Origin: Nitrospirota bacterium
Lineage (GTDB): Bacteria; Nitrospirota; Nitrospiria; Nitrospirales; NS-4
Length of the DNA stretch: 29,072 nucleotides
Direction: 5' to 3'
NCBI GenBank assembly: GCA_005877565.1
Contig: VBOK01000080.1
Span: 1-29,072 of the forward strand
Each line of letters opens with the position of its first letter. Position 1 is the stretch's first letter. The translations under genes and the position numbers were made by a program. Positions 1 through 7,546 of this stretch are shown here, piece by piece. Below the pieces are notes generated by a model that worked only from the letters and a program-made list of their open reading frames with translations, did not search any database and was not told where the DNA came from.

Positions 1-259
1 AGACCAGGCTGGTGCACCCCGTAGAGCCGACCATGACCGTGTCTTCGGGATTCGGCAGGGACGCCAGAATGTAGCGAAACGCCATGGACTCGGGGCAGCC
101 GGCGCACAGAGAGTGTTGCTCGATCAACTCCTTGTTGATCCCGACATCCTTCCAGCCCCGGCCTTCCTTGCCCCAGGTGGCGTTGGTCACCAGGTCGCGG
201 TATTCCGGCGGCATGATGTCGAAGAACTCTTCACAGATCTGGATTTTTTCTTTGCTCAT
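1..259 (-). CDS. porB: 2-oxoacid:ferredoxin oxidoreductase beta subunit, 5' part only
   Basis: This is the N-terminal part (about 86 codons) of the thiamine-diphosphate-binding beta subunit of a pyruvate/2-oxoacid:ferredoxin oxidoreductase; the rest lies outside the window. The start at 259 is preceded by AGGAGA at good spacing. The translation begins MSKEKIQICEEFFDIMPPEY and contains HSLCAGCPES followed by VGSTGCTS. These Cys-containing motifs are typical of beta subunits, which hold cofactor and an iron-sulfur cluster. It follows the alpha gene on the same strand after about 70 nt that contain no gene, so the two are probably cotranscribed. In the reductive TCA cycle the complex carboxylates acetyl-CoA or succinyl-CoA using reduced ferredoxin; which substrate this one uses cannot be told from the sequence. 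Confidence 0.85.
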   Translation of the reverse strand, partial: MSKEKIQICEEFFDIMPPEYRDLVTNATWGKEGRGWKDVGINKELIEQHSLCAGCPESMAFRYILASLPNPEDTVMVGSTGCTSLV

Positions 260-329
260 GGGCTTCTCCTCTTCCTGCAGGCCCTAACGTTTAGGCTCCG
301 GCTGCGTCCTTATCGCTGTCGATAATCAA

Positions 330-1538
330 TCAGCTCCCGCGCCCGGCCAAGGTTGCCACGGATTTCCCCAGTGTCCGCTGGATGTGCTCGACGATGACCT
401 CCGGCGGCATCGTCATCCCACCGGCCACATGCGGACCGGCGATCACGCGATCGCTGTCGGGAACAGTGGCCTTGATTTCCCGAGCCATCCAGCCCGCCAC
501 GTTGAACTCCGGCACGAAGATGTACTTCGCGCTCTTCGTCGCTTCACGGATCTCATTATAGGGCCACGGCCTCAAGGATTTGATCTTGACCAGCCCGACC
601 CGCAGCCCTTCTTCGGCCAGTAAGCGAATCGCCTCACGCCCCTGTGACACGGCAGTCCCCGAGGACACGATCAGGATCTCGGCGTCGGTGTTTTCTGTCT
701 CGATCAGGCCGCCCAGCAACGGAATCGTGTGCTTGCGGGACCGCTCGACGGCCGCCCGGATCTCCTGCTGCCAGGACGCGTGGGTCGCGTAGCTGATGTA
801 GTTGCTCTTCATGACGAACGGGTCCCGCATCATGCGGACCGGCGGGCATTCCATGTCCATGCAGGGCACAGGCGACCGGTATGGATCGTAAGGCGGCAGA
901 CACATGTCTGCGGGCGTCAAATTGACGACGTCCTTCGTGTGCGTGACGAAGAACCCATCGCAACAGATCGCAATCGGCAGGTGGACGTCGGGCTGCTCCG
1001 CCACCATGAAGCCCATGAGAATCCAGTCGTAGAAGTCTTGCGCCGTCTCCGCATGCCAAACCAGCATGCCGGTCTCCAGAAGGAAGTAAATCTCCAGCGT
1101 GTCCGGCTGGATGCTGAGCGGCGAGTTGATGCCGCGACAGGTCACGATCATCTCGATCGGCAAGCGCGCGCCTGCCCACATCGGGAAATTTTCCATGGCC
1201 CGCATGGTGCCGGGCCCGGCCGTCGTCGTAAACACGCGGGCCCCGCCGAACGACCCCCCCGCGCACTCGGACATCACACCGAACTCGTTCTCGCCGCGCA
1301 TGTAATCGGTGACATAGCCCTCGGCGTACAGTTCGCCGATCAGCGCCGCTGCTTCGCTCTGGGGCGTGATCGGGTAGGCCACCATCAGATCCACGCTGGC
1401 CCGCCTGATCGCTTCCTTGATGACCTCGCTCCCGGTAAAAAACGACGGGATGCGCGGCGCCTCAAAAAACAGGTGATAGGGATCAGTATACGTCTGCCCC
1501 TTTTTATTCTTGGTGCCGATGATTGAGTGGCTGTCCAT
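330..1538 (-). CDS. porA: 2-oxoacid:ferredoxin oxidoreductase alpha subunit
   Basis: Alpha subunit of the cytoplasmic 2-oxoacid:ferredoxin oxidoreductase, about 402 residues, of normal length. Early in the protein YPITPQSEAAALIGELYAEG matches the pyrimidine-binding domain motif of this family. Further on are GPGTMRAMENFPMWAGARLP and the C-terminal transketolase-like domain with SSGTAVSQGREAIRLL. The start is placed at ATG 1538 because AAGGAGG lies 7 nt upstream; a TTG six codons earlier overlaps that ribosome site and is less likely. The gene begins 21 nt after the stop of the small subunit gene and precedes the beta gene, so small subunit-alpha-beta form one operon. Assignment to the family is firm; pyruvate versus 2-oxoglutarate specificity is not resolved. 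Confidence 0.9.
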   Translation of the reverse strand: MDSHSIIGTKNKKGQTYTDPYHLFFEAPRIPSFFTGSEVIKEAIRRASVDLMVAYPITPQSEAAALIGELYAEGYVTDYMRGENEFGVMSECAGGSFGGARVFTTTAGPGTMRAMENFPMWAGARLPIEMIVTCRGINSPLSIQPDTLEIYFLLETGMLVWHAETAQDFYDWILMGFMVAEQPDVHLPIAICCDGFFVTHTKDVVNLTPADMCLPPYDPYRSPVPCMDMECPPVRMMRDPFVMKSNYISYATHASWQQEIRAAVERSRKHTIPLLGGLIETENTDAEILIVSSGTAVSQGREAIRLLAEEGLRVGLVKIKSLRPWPYNEIREATKSAKYIFVPEFNVAGWMAREIKATVPDSDRVIAGPHVAGGMTMPPEVIVEHIQRTLGKSVATLAGRGS

Positions 1539-1559
1539 CGGTTTGGCCTCCTTCAAAAA

Positions 1560-2118
1560 TTAATTTCTGGTTCCACCGGCACGATCCTTACTCTCCAGCA
1601 CGGCGACATGTTTCTTGATCGCGCCAAACGGCACCGCGCCTTTCAGTTTCTTCACCCACTCCGCCAGATGCATGATCTTTTCGACCGACGCATCCCTGAA
1701 CGACAGGCACGCATCCTCATGACCGGCCTGGGCGCACATCGCGATCGTGTAACAGTTCGTCCCGCCCCGGATGATCTTGAGGGACAGGTTGGCCTGATGA
1801 CAGTGGACCCCCACGAACAGGCAGACATCGATCTTGTTATGCCAGATCGTGAGGTTCGGATGGTTCGGATTAATCTCTACCTCCGGGTTGATCTTGGGAT
1901 ACTTGGGCCGGTAATCGGGCATCGGAATCAGCATCGGCTTGGCCCCTGTCGGCGCGCACTCTTTCAGGATGTCGTACAGATGCTTGATGGCCTTGGCCTT
2001 CTTCTTCGCCTTCTCATTCCACGCCCAGAGGTAAGACCACACCCATGGAGGCTGCGGCCGGCGGCAAGAACGCTTCCGGGCCGGGCCGGACAGAGTATTG
2101 CCCATACTGCTGATTCAT
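1560..2118 (-). CDS. Small extra subunit of the 2-oxoacid:ferredoxin oxidoreductase, apparent frameshift near N-terminus
   Basis: About 180 residues. The core reads GVHCHQANLSLKIIRGGTNC and KIMHLAEWVKKLKG, and resembles the small fifth (epsilon-type) subunit that accompanies such oxidoreductases in Nitrospira and Aquificales, sometimes annotated as a CO dehydrogenase beta-like protein. That match is from memory, so moderate certainty. The long frame opens at ATG 2105 with an unusual Arg/Pro-rich stretch (SGPARKRSCRRPQPPW) and no ribosome site. A second frame starts at ATG 2118 after AAGGGAACGAG and reads MNQQYGQYSVRPGPEAFLPP, ending in AAASMGV just where the main frame reads WSYLWAWNEK. Joining the two needs a one-base change near 2035-2045. 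Either a sequencing error or a real frameshift. First gene of the operon in this window; no clear promoter was identified. Confidence 0.65.
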
Positions 2119-2382
2119 CTCGTTCCCTTACAACGAGAGACTCGAAATCTTAAGGATGAGTGCAGACCATTCAGCGTCGTTTGCCAAGAGTATCGTTTTA
2201 CCCCCCTTAAATGCAATCACAAAGAAGACCTACCTCCAGATGCAAATGGGCCAACTGCCCTGCCTTGGTTAGGCCTTTTGGCCCCACCCCATTCTAGCCC
2301 TGGATTCACGATCTTTGTCGTTGAAAATTCTTCTGATTCTAACCACTCTGTCGACCTCTTGTCAAACCGATTTTGCCCATCC

Positions 2383-2398
2383 GGGCCGGTTTCTTGCC
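2383..2398 (+). promoter_or_regulatory. Possible sigma-54 (-24/-12) promoter before the FimT-like gene
   Basis: GGGCCGGTTTCTTGCC contains GG (2384-2385) and TTGC with exactly ten bases between GG and GC, the invariant spacing of sigma-54 promoters. It matches the consensus less well than the elements before the two pilV genes. The predicted start of transcription is near 2409, about 70 nt before the gene. A sigma-54 activator gene lies directly downstream. Confidence 0.35.
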
Positions 2399-2432
2399 AC
2401 CTCTCTTACACCTCTCTTATGCCTCTAAATCC

Positions 2433-2461
2433 TTGACAAGATTTTCGAAAAAAACCATAAA
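2433..2461 (+). promoter_or_regulatory. Sigma-70 type promoter before the FimT-like gene
   Basis: A perfect -35 TTGACA at 2433-2438 is followed after 17 bases by CATAAA (2456-2461, 4 of 6 to consensus). Transcription would start about 13 nt before ATG 2481. This competes with the sigma-54-like element upstream. Confidence 0.45.
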
Positions 2462-2480
2462 TCATGGGGGTTCTTACCCT

Positions 2481-2924
2481 ATGGCGACGAAGGCCGGAAA
2501 GAGCTTCACCCTAGCCAACCTTGCGGTTGTCATCCTAATCGTGGGTTCCGAAGCGATCGTCGTCTTGCCCCGGATCAATGATTTCATTCAAAACCACAGG
2601 CTTAACAATGCAGCCCAGGAAGTCTGGCAGGACATGCATCGGGCGCGGTTGCTCGCCCTCAAGGAGAAAGGAACAATCCGGGTCGAGTTCGACCACGATT
2701 CGTACAAGGTTGTTCGGGTTGCCACCGGGGAGATCGCCTTCAGGCGGAATTTGAGCGTGGACTACCCGGACATCATGATCAGCACCACTGACGTTCGGGG
2801 ACAAATCACCTTCGACAGAACGGGCACGGCGGATGGGAATACGACAGAAATTGAAATCAGAGGCCCAACCGGCACACGTCGTTTCACCATCCTCGCGACC
2901 GGTAAGATCGAAGTACTCTCGTGA
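2481..2924 (+). CDS. FimT/GspH-like pseudopilin with atypical processing site
   Basis: Type IV pilus or type II secretion minor pseudopilin of the FimT/FimU/GspH kind, 147 residues. It has a short basic leader, one hydrophobic N-terminal helix (LANLAVVILIVGSEAIVVLP), a region like FimT (RLNNAAQEVWQDMHRARLLA), and a C-terminal beta domain ending ITFDRTGTADGNT ... RRFTILATGKIEVLS, all in family order. The processing site is unusual: canonical pilins read G-FTLIEL, here it is S-FTLANL, so the Gly at -1 is Ser and the Glu at +5 is Asn. The start ATG 2481 has only a distant GGGGG as ribosome site; an earlier in-frame start at 2373 would add a long non-pilin leader and is rejected. Neighbour of a sigma-54 activator and minor pilin genes, so probably part of the same pilus assembly set. 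Confidence 0.75.
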   Translation: MATKAGKSFTLANLAVVILIVGSEAIVVLPRINDFIQNHRLNNAAQEVWQDMHRARLLALKEKGTIRVEFDHDSYKVVRVATGEIAFRRNLSVDYPDIMISTTDVRGQITFDRTGTADGNTTEIEIRGPTGTRRFTILATGKIEVLS

Positions 2925-2925
2925 G

Positions 2926-2955
2926 TTGCTTTTTCCCGCCGCAAAACTCTATACT
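2926..2955 (+). promoter_or_regulatory. Promoter of the sigma-54 activator gene
   Basis: TTGCTT (2926-2931), an 18-base spacer, then TATACT (2950-2955, 5 of 6 to consensus). It begins just after the stop of the FimT-like gene, giving the activator its own housekeeping-type promoter. A hairpin with arms GGGCGC (2978-2983) and GCGCCC (2994-2999) would lie in the leader. Confidence 0.45.
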
Positions 2956-3023
2956 TCGAGCCCTGTACACTCTTGATGGGCGCATGCCGTAGAGCGCCCC
3001 TGCTGGGTAGGGGACTACCACCG

Positions 3024-4559
3024 ATGCGTACATCAGAAGTTCAACCCAGAGCGTCGTTTTCGGCTTCCAGCCCATCAAGCGCACGGCTGGCCTGGTTGAT
3101 CGAAATCAGCCGCCTCCTCACCTCCGCGGTGGATATTGATCACCTCCTCGGTGTGATTCTCAAAACCTCAAGCCAGTTGGTGGGATCGGAGGACAGCAGC
3201 CTGTTGCTCCTCGACCCGGCCACCCAAGAACTGGTGTTTGTGATGGCACATGGCATGGCCAGCGAGAAGCTCAAGATGATCCGGCTAAAACCGGGAGAAG
3301 GCATCGCCGGCTGGGTTGTGCAGCATGGCAAGCCGTTGCTGGTGAACGACGTCGAGCAGGACCCTCGGTTCACCAGCAAGGTCGACAAGTTGACCGGGTT
3401 CCGGACCAAGGCGGTTCTCGCTGTCCCGCTGCAAGAACACGGCCGGACGATCGGCGTCCTTGAGGTTCTGAACCCCCGCAAGGATAGAAAATTTAGCCAA
3501 GAGGACCTCGAGCTCCTCTCTGCGTTCGCGGCCCATGCCTCAGTGGCGATTCGAAACGCCCGCCTCGTCACTTCCATCAAGGAAGCGAACCGCTACCTGC
3601 AGGCTGCGATCGACGAGCGGTACGGCACGCTCATCGGAAAAAGCGCCGGCATCCGCGCGGCAGTCAAGTCCGCGAAGAAAGTGGCGGAAACCTCCGCGAC
3701 GATTCTCTTGCTGGGTGAAACCGGCGTCGGCAAGGAAATGTTCGCTCGCTCCATCCATTCCTGGAGCCCCCGCGCGCCCAAGCCGTTTGTTGCCGTGAAC
3801 TGCGTGGCACTGGCCGAAGGCCTACTTGAGACCGAGCTGTTCGGCCATGAGAAAGGGGCGTTTACCGGCGCGCATCAGCAGAAAAAGGGCTTGCTGGAAC
3901 TGGCGCAGGGAGGCACAGTCTTCCTGGACGAGATCGGCGATACGAAGCCAGAATTCCAGGCCAAGCTCCTGCGAGTGCTCCAAACCCACCAGTTCGAGCG
4001 CGTAGGAGGAACGGTTCCCATCACCGTGGACATCCGCTTTATCGCCGCCACGAATAAGGACCTGGAAGCCGCCGTTAATGCGGGGAGTTTTCGCAAAGAC
4101 CTCTTCTTCCGGCTCAACGTGGTCGCCATCACCGTGCCGCCCCTGCGCGAGCGCAAAGAAGACATTCCGGCATTGGCCAACTTTTTCCTGGGGCGGTACT
4201 GTCGGGACATGAAACGAACCCCGATGACCTTCAGCCCCAATGCCATGAAGCTCCTCACCGAGCACAACTGGCCCGGCAACGTGCGGGAACTCGAGAATGT
4301 CATCGAGCGCGCCGTGGTCTTGACCACGGAGAACGAAATCGGCCCACACGATCTCGCCCTAGGCTCCAGAGACGTGCCGATGGGTGACCTTGCCTCACTC
4401 CTGGACCTCCCGTTCCATGTCTCCGTCCAGTCACACAAGAAAGCCCTGATCAGTCATGCCATCAATAAGGCCAAGGGGAACAAGACCCAAGCTGCGGCAT
4501 TACTGCAACTTCAGTCCACCTATCTGTTTCGCTTATGCAAGCAGCTAGGGATAACCTAA
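3024..4559 (+). CDS. Sigma-54-dependent transcriptional activator (GAF-AAA+-Fis)
   Basis: Cytoplasmic enhancer-binding protein that opens sigma-54 promoters by ATP hydrolysis; 511 residues from ATG 3024. Domains: N-terminal GAF sensor (about residues 35-180, including GEGIAGWVVQHGKPLLVNDV), AAA+ domain with Walker A GETGVGKE, the sigma-54 contact loop GAFTGAHQQKKG, Walker B GTVFLDEIGD and the WPGNVRELENVIERAV sensor II region, then a C-terminal Fis-type helix-turn-helix ending LQSTYLFRLCKQLGIT. The GAF domain replaces a receiver domain, so a small ligand rather than phosphorylation probably sets its activity. Earlier starts (TTG 2973, ATG 2976) lack ribosome sites; 3024 has GGGGA upstream at long spacing. 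Position next to two pilVWX sets with -24/-12 elements suggests it controls them. Its C-terminus has a near copy at 7260-7313. Confidence 0.92.
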   Translation: MRTSEVQPRASFSASSPSSARLAWLIEISRLLTSAVDIDHLLGVILKTSSQLVGSEDSSLLLLDPATQELVFVMAHGMASEKLKMIRLKPGEGIAGWVVQHGKPLLVNDVEQDPRFTSKVDKLTGFRTKAVLAVPLQEHGRTIGVLEVLNPRKDRKFSQEDLELLSAFAAHASVAIRNARLVTSIKEANRYLQAAIDERYGTLIGKSAGIRAAVKSAKKVAETSATILLLGETGVGKEMFARSIHSWSPRAPKPFVAVNCVALAEGLLETELFGHEKGAFTGAHQQKKGLLELAQGGTVFLDEIGDTKPEFQAKLLRVLQTHQFERVGGTVPITVDIRFIAATNKDLEAAVNAGSFRKDLFFRLNVVAITVPPLRERKEDIPALANFFLGRYCRDMKRTPMTFSPNAMKLLTEHNWPGNVRELENVIERAVVLTTENEIGPHDLALGSRDVPMGDLASLLDLPFHVSVQSHKKALISHAINKAKGNKTQAAALLQLQSTYLFRLCKQLGIT

Positions 4560-4765
4560 GTATAAATATGTACTAGTCCAGATGAGGAAAAGTTGTCTGT
4601 AGTTTTCAAGCCTATCCGATCCTACAACATTCCTATCTCTTTGGATAGTTGATCTCCGTTTTCAAGGATGGTGCTGGAAATGACTGCATTTTCAGTAAGC
4701 CGAAGAAATTAAGTTTTTTAAACAGTTATGGGTCTGGCCCACGACCATCCAGCCAGACTCCCGGC
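4560..4765 (+). promoter_or_regulatory. Control region upstream of the first pilV
   Basis: No gene seen. It contains a hairpin CTATC-6 nt-GATAG (4633-4648) within a 38-base segment (4613-4650) that aligns without gaps to 7365-7402 before the second pilV. An AT-rich motif AAGTTTTTTAAAC lies at 4711-4723, about 45 bases before the -24 element; a similar motif sits at the same distance in the second copy. These are candidate activator-binding sites; the hairpin could instead end transcription of the activator gene, although no T-run follows. Confidence 0.45.
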
Positions 4766-4780
4766 GGCATCAAAGTTGCT
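4765..4780 (+). promoter_or_regulatory. Sigma-54 (-24/-12) promoter of first pilVWX set
   Basis: CGGCATCAAAGTTGCT has GG at 4766-4767 and GC at 4778-4779 with ten bases between, and TTGCT at the -12 element. Transcription is predicted at about 4791, only 5 nt before ATG 4796, giving an almost leaderless mRNA. TATAGT at 4782-4787 could also serve as a sigma-70 -10 box, but no -35 accompanies it. Confidence 0.6.
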
Positions 4781-4795
4781 TTATAGTTGGTCACT

Positions 4796-5194
4796 ATGCG
4801 TGCGAACGTTTACAAGACCCTAAGAACCCAGCGTGAAGCCGGTTTCAGCTTCATCGATCTGATGCTGGCACTGGTGGTCCTGACCATCGGCGTGCTGTCA
4901 CTTGCCGACCTTCAGATCATCTCGTCAAGCGGAAACAAGTCCTCTCAGGGGCTAACGACTGCTGCCTCTCTCGGTGAAGCGAAACTGGAGGCGACCAAGA
5001 ATACGCCGTACGCGAACATTGTGGCGGAATCTGCCACACCAGTCACGGGGGCGGATGGCACGACGTATACCAGAGTGGTCACGGTCACAAATAATAGCCC
5101 GATGGCCAACACGAAGATCGTCACCGTCACCCTGACATGGACGGATGGCTCACGGACGACCACGATTCCGATGTCCACCATCATCGCCCAATAG
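4796..5194 (+). CDS. pilV: Type IV pilus minor pilin PilV-like, copy 1
   Basis: Minor pilin that would sit in the pilus tip or priming complex with PilW and PilX; 132 residues. The 16-residue leader ends REAG, followed by the mature N-terminus FSFIDLMLALVVLTIGVLSL, a prepilin peptidase site and transmembrane helix. Position +5 is Asp instead of the usual Glu. The rest is a small beta-rich domain with TTYTRVVTVTNNSPM, typical of PilV-type proteins. ATG 4796 is the only sensible start: no other start codon lies between it and the cleavage site, and there is no ribosome site, fitting the promoter so close upstream. The next gene, pilW, starts 18 nt after its stop. It is homologous to the product of 7565-8095, sharing TxxTYTRxVxVTNNxPM and the ending STxIAQ. 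Confidence 0.85.
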   Translation: MRANVYKTLRTQREAGFSFIDLMLALVVLTIGVLSLADLQIISSSGNKSSQGLTTAASLGEAKLEATKNTPYANIVAESATPVTGADGTTYTRVVTVTNNSPMANTKIVTVTLTWTDGSRTTTIPMSTIIAQ

Positions 5195-5212
5195 TCAAGG
5201 AAGCCAGTAACG

Positions 5213-5929
5213 ATGCGACAGTTCAAGTCAGACAGAGGATTCAGCTTGGTAGAGACAATGACCTCCACGCTGATCGGCGGGATCGTCTTGATGGGCACCT
5301 TCGATCTCTATGTCGAGTCGTCGAAGACCACCCAAGGCCAATCTGATGCTGTCCAGATGCAGCTGCAAGTAAAATCAGCCATGGATCTGATGGCCCGGGA
5401 AATGCAGCTCATGTACGGATCACCGAATATCTCCACCACGCTCAATGCCAATGACACGATCAGCTTTACGAGAATCATGGACTCGGGCTATGCCGCGGGC
5501 GGCACTGCCTCCACGCTGAATGATACGATGAAAACCTGGGCGTCTAATGCCTATGCTCCTTCCGCTACCACCTCGTATGTTGTCAAGGTCATTGCTGGGA
5601 CCAGTTCTGGGCAAGCCCTGAACATAAGCGGAAATAGCGCAACCCAGCTCACGTTATCTGGTTCGTGGGGTACGCCCCCTGATACGACATCACTCTATCT
5701 CATCTATCGGAACGAAGGGTTCACCCTGACTGCTGCAAACAAGCTAGGCTATCAAAGAGGGAGCGGGGTTTATAATCCCATCGCCGACAATATCACCTCC
5801 TTGGCCTTCTCACAGCCTAACTCCAACTCGGTCACCATTGCCCTGAATGGACGGACCAGCAACCCCGACCCACATACTGGACTCTACAATTCTTACAACC
5901 TGACCGATACAGTCTGGAAGAGGAATTGA
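5213..5929 (+). CDS. pilW: Type IV pilus minor pilin PilW-like, copy 1
   Basis: PilW-type minor pilin, 238 residues. Short leader MRQFKSDRG, then FSLVETMTSTLIGGIVLMGT: a canonical prepilin site with Gly at -1 and Glu at +5, followed by the membrane helix. The next region (QMQLQVKSAMDLMAREMQLM) is the amphipathic alpha-1 extension common in PilW. The C-terminal half is a Ser/Thr-rich beta domain with NITSLAFSQPNSNSVTI. ATG 5213 is preceded by AGGA at long spacing. It lies between pilV and pilX in the usual order of minor pilin operons. It is paralogous to the product of 8103-8822, sharing ISTTL.ANDT.SF.R..DSGY and the ending KRN. Confidence 0.85.
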   Translation: MRQFKSDRGFSLVETMTSTLIGGIVLMGTFDLYVESSKTTQGQSDAVQMQLQVKSAMDLMAREMQLMYGSPNISTTLNANDTISFTRIMDSGYAAGGTASTLNDTMKTWASNAYAPSATTSYVVKVIAGTSSGQALNISGNSATQLTLSGSWGTPPDTTSLYLIYRNEGFTLTAANKLGYQRGSGVYNPIADNITSLAFSQPNSNSVTIALNGRTSNPDPHTGLYNSYNLTDTVWKRN

Positions 5930-5942
5930 GAGAAGCTTGGGC

Positions 5943-7250
5943 ATGAGAAACATACGCAGATATATTCGGGAAGAGTCCGGCACAGCCCTGCTCGCCTCTT
6001 TCTTATTCGGGGTCCTTATCACCGGCGCCGGGATGGCGTCTGTGATGGCGACCTCCGTGAATCAGAATGCGTCGAAAAACGTCCTGACATCAAAGCAGGC
6101 TTTCTACCTGTCAGAGGCCGGAATCCAGCATGCCAAGACATTTTTGACCCAGAATCAGAGCAACTGGAATACCTATGCCTCGGCCACGATGCAGACCCTG
6201 ATCGCTTATACTTCTCTGGGCAGCACGGGGGGATACAGGGTCACCGTTAAAGACGGAGGAGGAGGTAGCCTTCTACTTAACTCGACCGGCACCGCCTCCG
6301 GCAATGCTCAGTCAGTCGTTCAGAGTCTGGTGAGCCGCACGGCCACCTACACTCCACGTTACGCCTTTATAACCGGCAAAAACATCGCGATGAACGTGAA
6401 TGCTTCGATCCAAGGCACATCCGGCGGGGTGCATGCCAATGGCCAACTCTATATCGAGAACAGTCCTACAATAAGCACCGATGCGACGGCCAGCGGCGTA
6501 TATAACGCTTCTTATGGAACCCCCACTGTTGGTGGGGTTTCAGGCGGCGGGAAGCCTCTTGAAACGATCCCCGCGATAAGACCTTCCGATTTTTACGCCT
6601 CTCGAGACTACTTGTTGGATTGTGATGGAAACGTCTATGACGTGAACGGCGTTCTCAAGGCAACCGGCTCATGGAATGGTTGGAGCTACAGTGGCACGTG
6701 CTCGGCCGCGACCTGGAAGATGGGTTCCACCTCGACGATAAACGGCAGTCTGTATGTGAACGGAGATGTGGTCATCACAGGATCCGTTGGCACGACCGCT
6801 TCCCCCTGGATCGTCTCGATCATCGCCACCAACTCGATCAATGTGAGTTCCCAGAACATTGCTGTAAGACCGCCCGCGTCAACCGATGGAGCGCTCTACA
6901 AGGCCGCGACACAAAATATCCTCTTTCTTGCGGGCGGCGATATCTACATCCACCCTCCAAGCAATGGCAGCTACCAGACGTTTGGAACATCGGCATCTCC
7001 AGGCCTTATAGCGGCCCATGAACAGATTGCTGTACAGGGGTTCTCGACCCTTACGACCAATGGCGTTCTTCTCGCCGAGGATGGAGCCACACAGAGCAGT
7101 CTAGTTAGCGGGGATGACTACATCGGCTATTGCAGTTGCACCGCTACTAGCGGTGCCTCGAAACACAACTATAGTGGAGCAATCGTAAATCCTACGCTGC
7201 AAGGAGGAACGACAGCAGTGCAACTCATGACCTGGCAGGTCATGCAGTAG
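5943..7250 (+). CDS. pilX: Type IV pilus assembly PilX-like protein, copy 1
   Basis: PilX-type protein, 435 residues. The N-terminus EESGTALLASFLFGVLITGA is the PilX membrane segment, followed by SKQAFYLSEAGIQHAKTFL, a signature of this family (AFYxAEAGI). The long C-terminal part is rich in Gly, Ser, Thr and Asn with repeated GGVHANGQLYIENSPTIS-like strands, suggesting an exposed beta structure. Start ATG 5943 is preceded by GAGAGAAGC; a TTG two codons earlier is possible. It begins 13 nt after the pilW stop. PilX and PilY1 usually act together in adhesion and pilus priming, but no pilY1 is present here. After its stop TAG, the same frame continues into the activator relic at 7260. Confidence 0.85.
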   Translation: MRNIRRYIREESGTALLASFLFGVLITGAGMASVMATSVNQNASKNVLTSKQAFYLSEAGIQHAKTFLTQNQSNWNTYASATMQTLIAYTSLGSTGGYRVTVKDGGGGSLLLNSTGTASGNAQSVVQSLVSRTATYTPRYAFITGKNIAMNVNASIQGTSGGVHANGQLYIENSPTISTDATASGVYNASYGTPTVGGVSGGGKPLETIPAIRPSDFYASRDYLLDCDGNVYDVNGVLKATGSWNGWSYSGTCSAATWKMGSTSTINGSLYVNGDVVITGSVGTTASPWIVSIIATNSINVSSQNIAVRPPASTDGALYKAATQNILFLAGGDIYIHPPSNGSYQTFGTSASPGLIAAHEQIAVQGFSTLTTNGVLLAEDGATQSSLVSGDDYIGYCSCTATSGASKHNYSGAIVNPTLQGGTTAVQLMTWQVMQ

Positions 7251-7259
7251 GGATATTCG

Positions 7260-7313
7260 GGTCTGCAGGCCACCTACCTGTTCCGACTCTGCAAGCAACT
7301 CGGCATTACGTAA
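7260..7313 (+). pseudogene. Relic of a second sigma-54 activator gene (last codons and stop only)
   Basis: The frame at 7260 reads GLQATYLFRLCKQLGIT then TAA. The activator at 3024-4559 ends LQSTYLFRLCKQLGIT then TAA. Fifteen of sixteen residues agree while about two thirds of the codons differ by silent changes. That pattern fits a once-functional duplicate gene that diverged under selection and later lost all but its 3' end. The following 90 bases are also colinear with those after the intact gene. Confidence 0.8.
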
Positions 7314-7530
7314 GCCCTCCTCCTTCTTCCCAGACTTCGTCGGTTCCGGCTCCGCTGGCATCTTTATCCGATCCGATAGGCCTTCTATCTGATTAGATAG
7401 TTCCAGCTTATTCTCGAGTCTTCTTTCCGCGCTTGTGACAAATCATGAAAAATTTCTATGCACATAGATTTTCCAAGCTTTTTACAAGCTTTTTACTGCT
7501 GGTTCCTGTACCCTACGGCCCCTCACACGT
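7314..7530 (+). promoter_or_regulatory. Control region upstream of the second pilV
   Basis: No gene seen. It contains a perfect hairpin CTATCT-GATT-AGATAG (7385-7400) in a segment (7365-7402) that aligns without gaps to 4613-4650, and the tandem repeat described separately. The long frame that opens at ATG 7445 lies upstream of the predicted transcription start and is not considered coding. Confidence 0.45.
7474..7495 (+). repeat. Two tandem 11-bp repeats, possible activator site
   Basis: CAAGCTTTTTA occurs twice without spacing, one helical turn apart. It lies 37-58 bases before the -24 element. A similar AAGTTTTTTAAAC lies at equal distance before the first sigma-54 promoter. Confidence 0.5.
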
Positions 7531-7546
7531 GGGCACCTCTTTTGCA
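7531..7546 (+). promoter_or_regulatory. Sigma-54 (-24/-12) promoter of second pilVWX set
   Basis: GGGCACCTCTTTTGCA carries GGCAC and TTTGCA with ten bases between GG (7532-7533) and GC (7544-7545). This is the best -24/-12 match in the window. The predicted transcription start is about 7557, 8 nt before ATG 7565, matching the layout of copy 1. Confidence 0.7.

Larger units (their letters stand above)
2119..2480. other. Intergenic region between divergent oxidoreductase operon and pilus cluster
   Basis: This stretch of about 360 bases separates two divergent transcription units. Short open frames cross it on the plus strand but lack ribosome sites, family resemblance or sensible codon use. 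It holds two candidate promoters for the pseudopilin gene, listed separately. On the minus strand TTGCAT-16-GATACT (about 2188-2215) is the best, and weak, candidate for the oxidoreductase operon. Confidence 0.5.

Noticed and set aside
729..1526. Open frame on the plus strand inside porA
   Set aside because: Antisense to a conserved oxidoreductase subunit; composition is Arg/His/Asp-rich without any family pattern.
2188..2215. TTGCAT-16-GATACT on the minus strand as promoter of the oxidoreductase operon
   Set aside because: Weak match (3 of 6 and 4 of 6) without other support, so not listed as a separate feature.
2098..2436. Short open frame on the plus strand before the FimT-like gene
   Set aside because: It crosses the promoter region, lacks a ribosome site and resembles nothing known.
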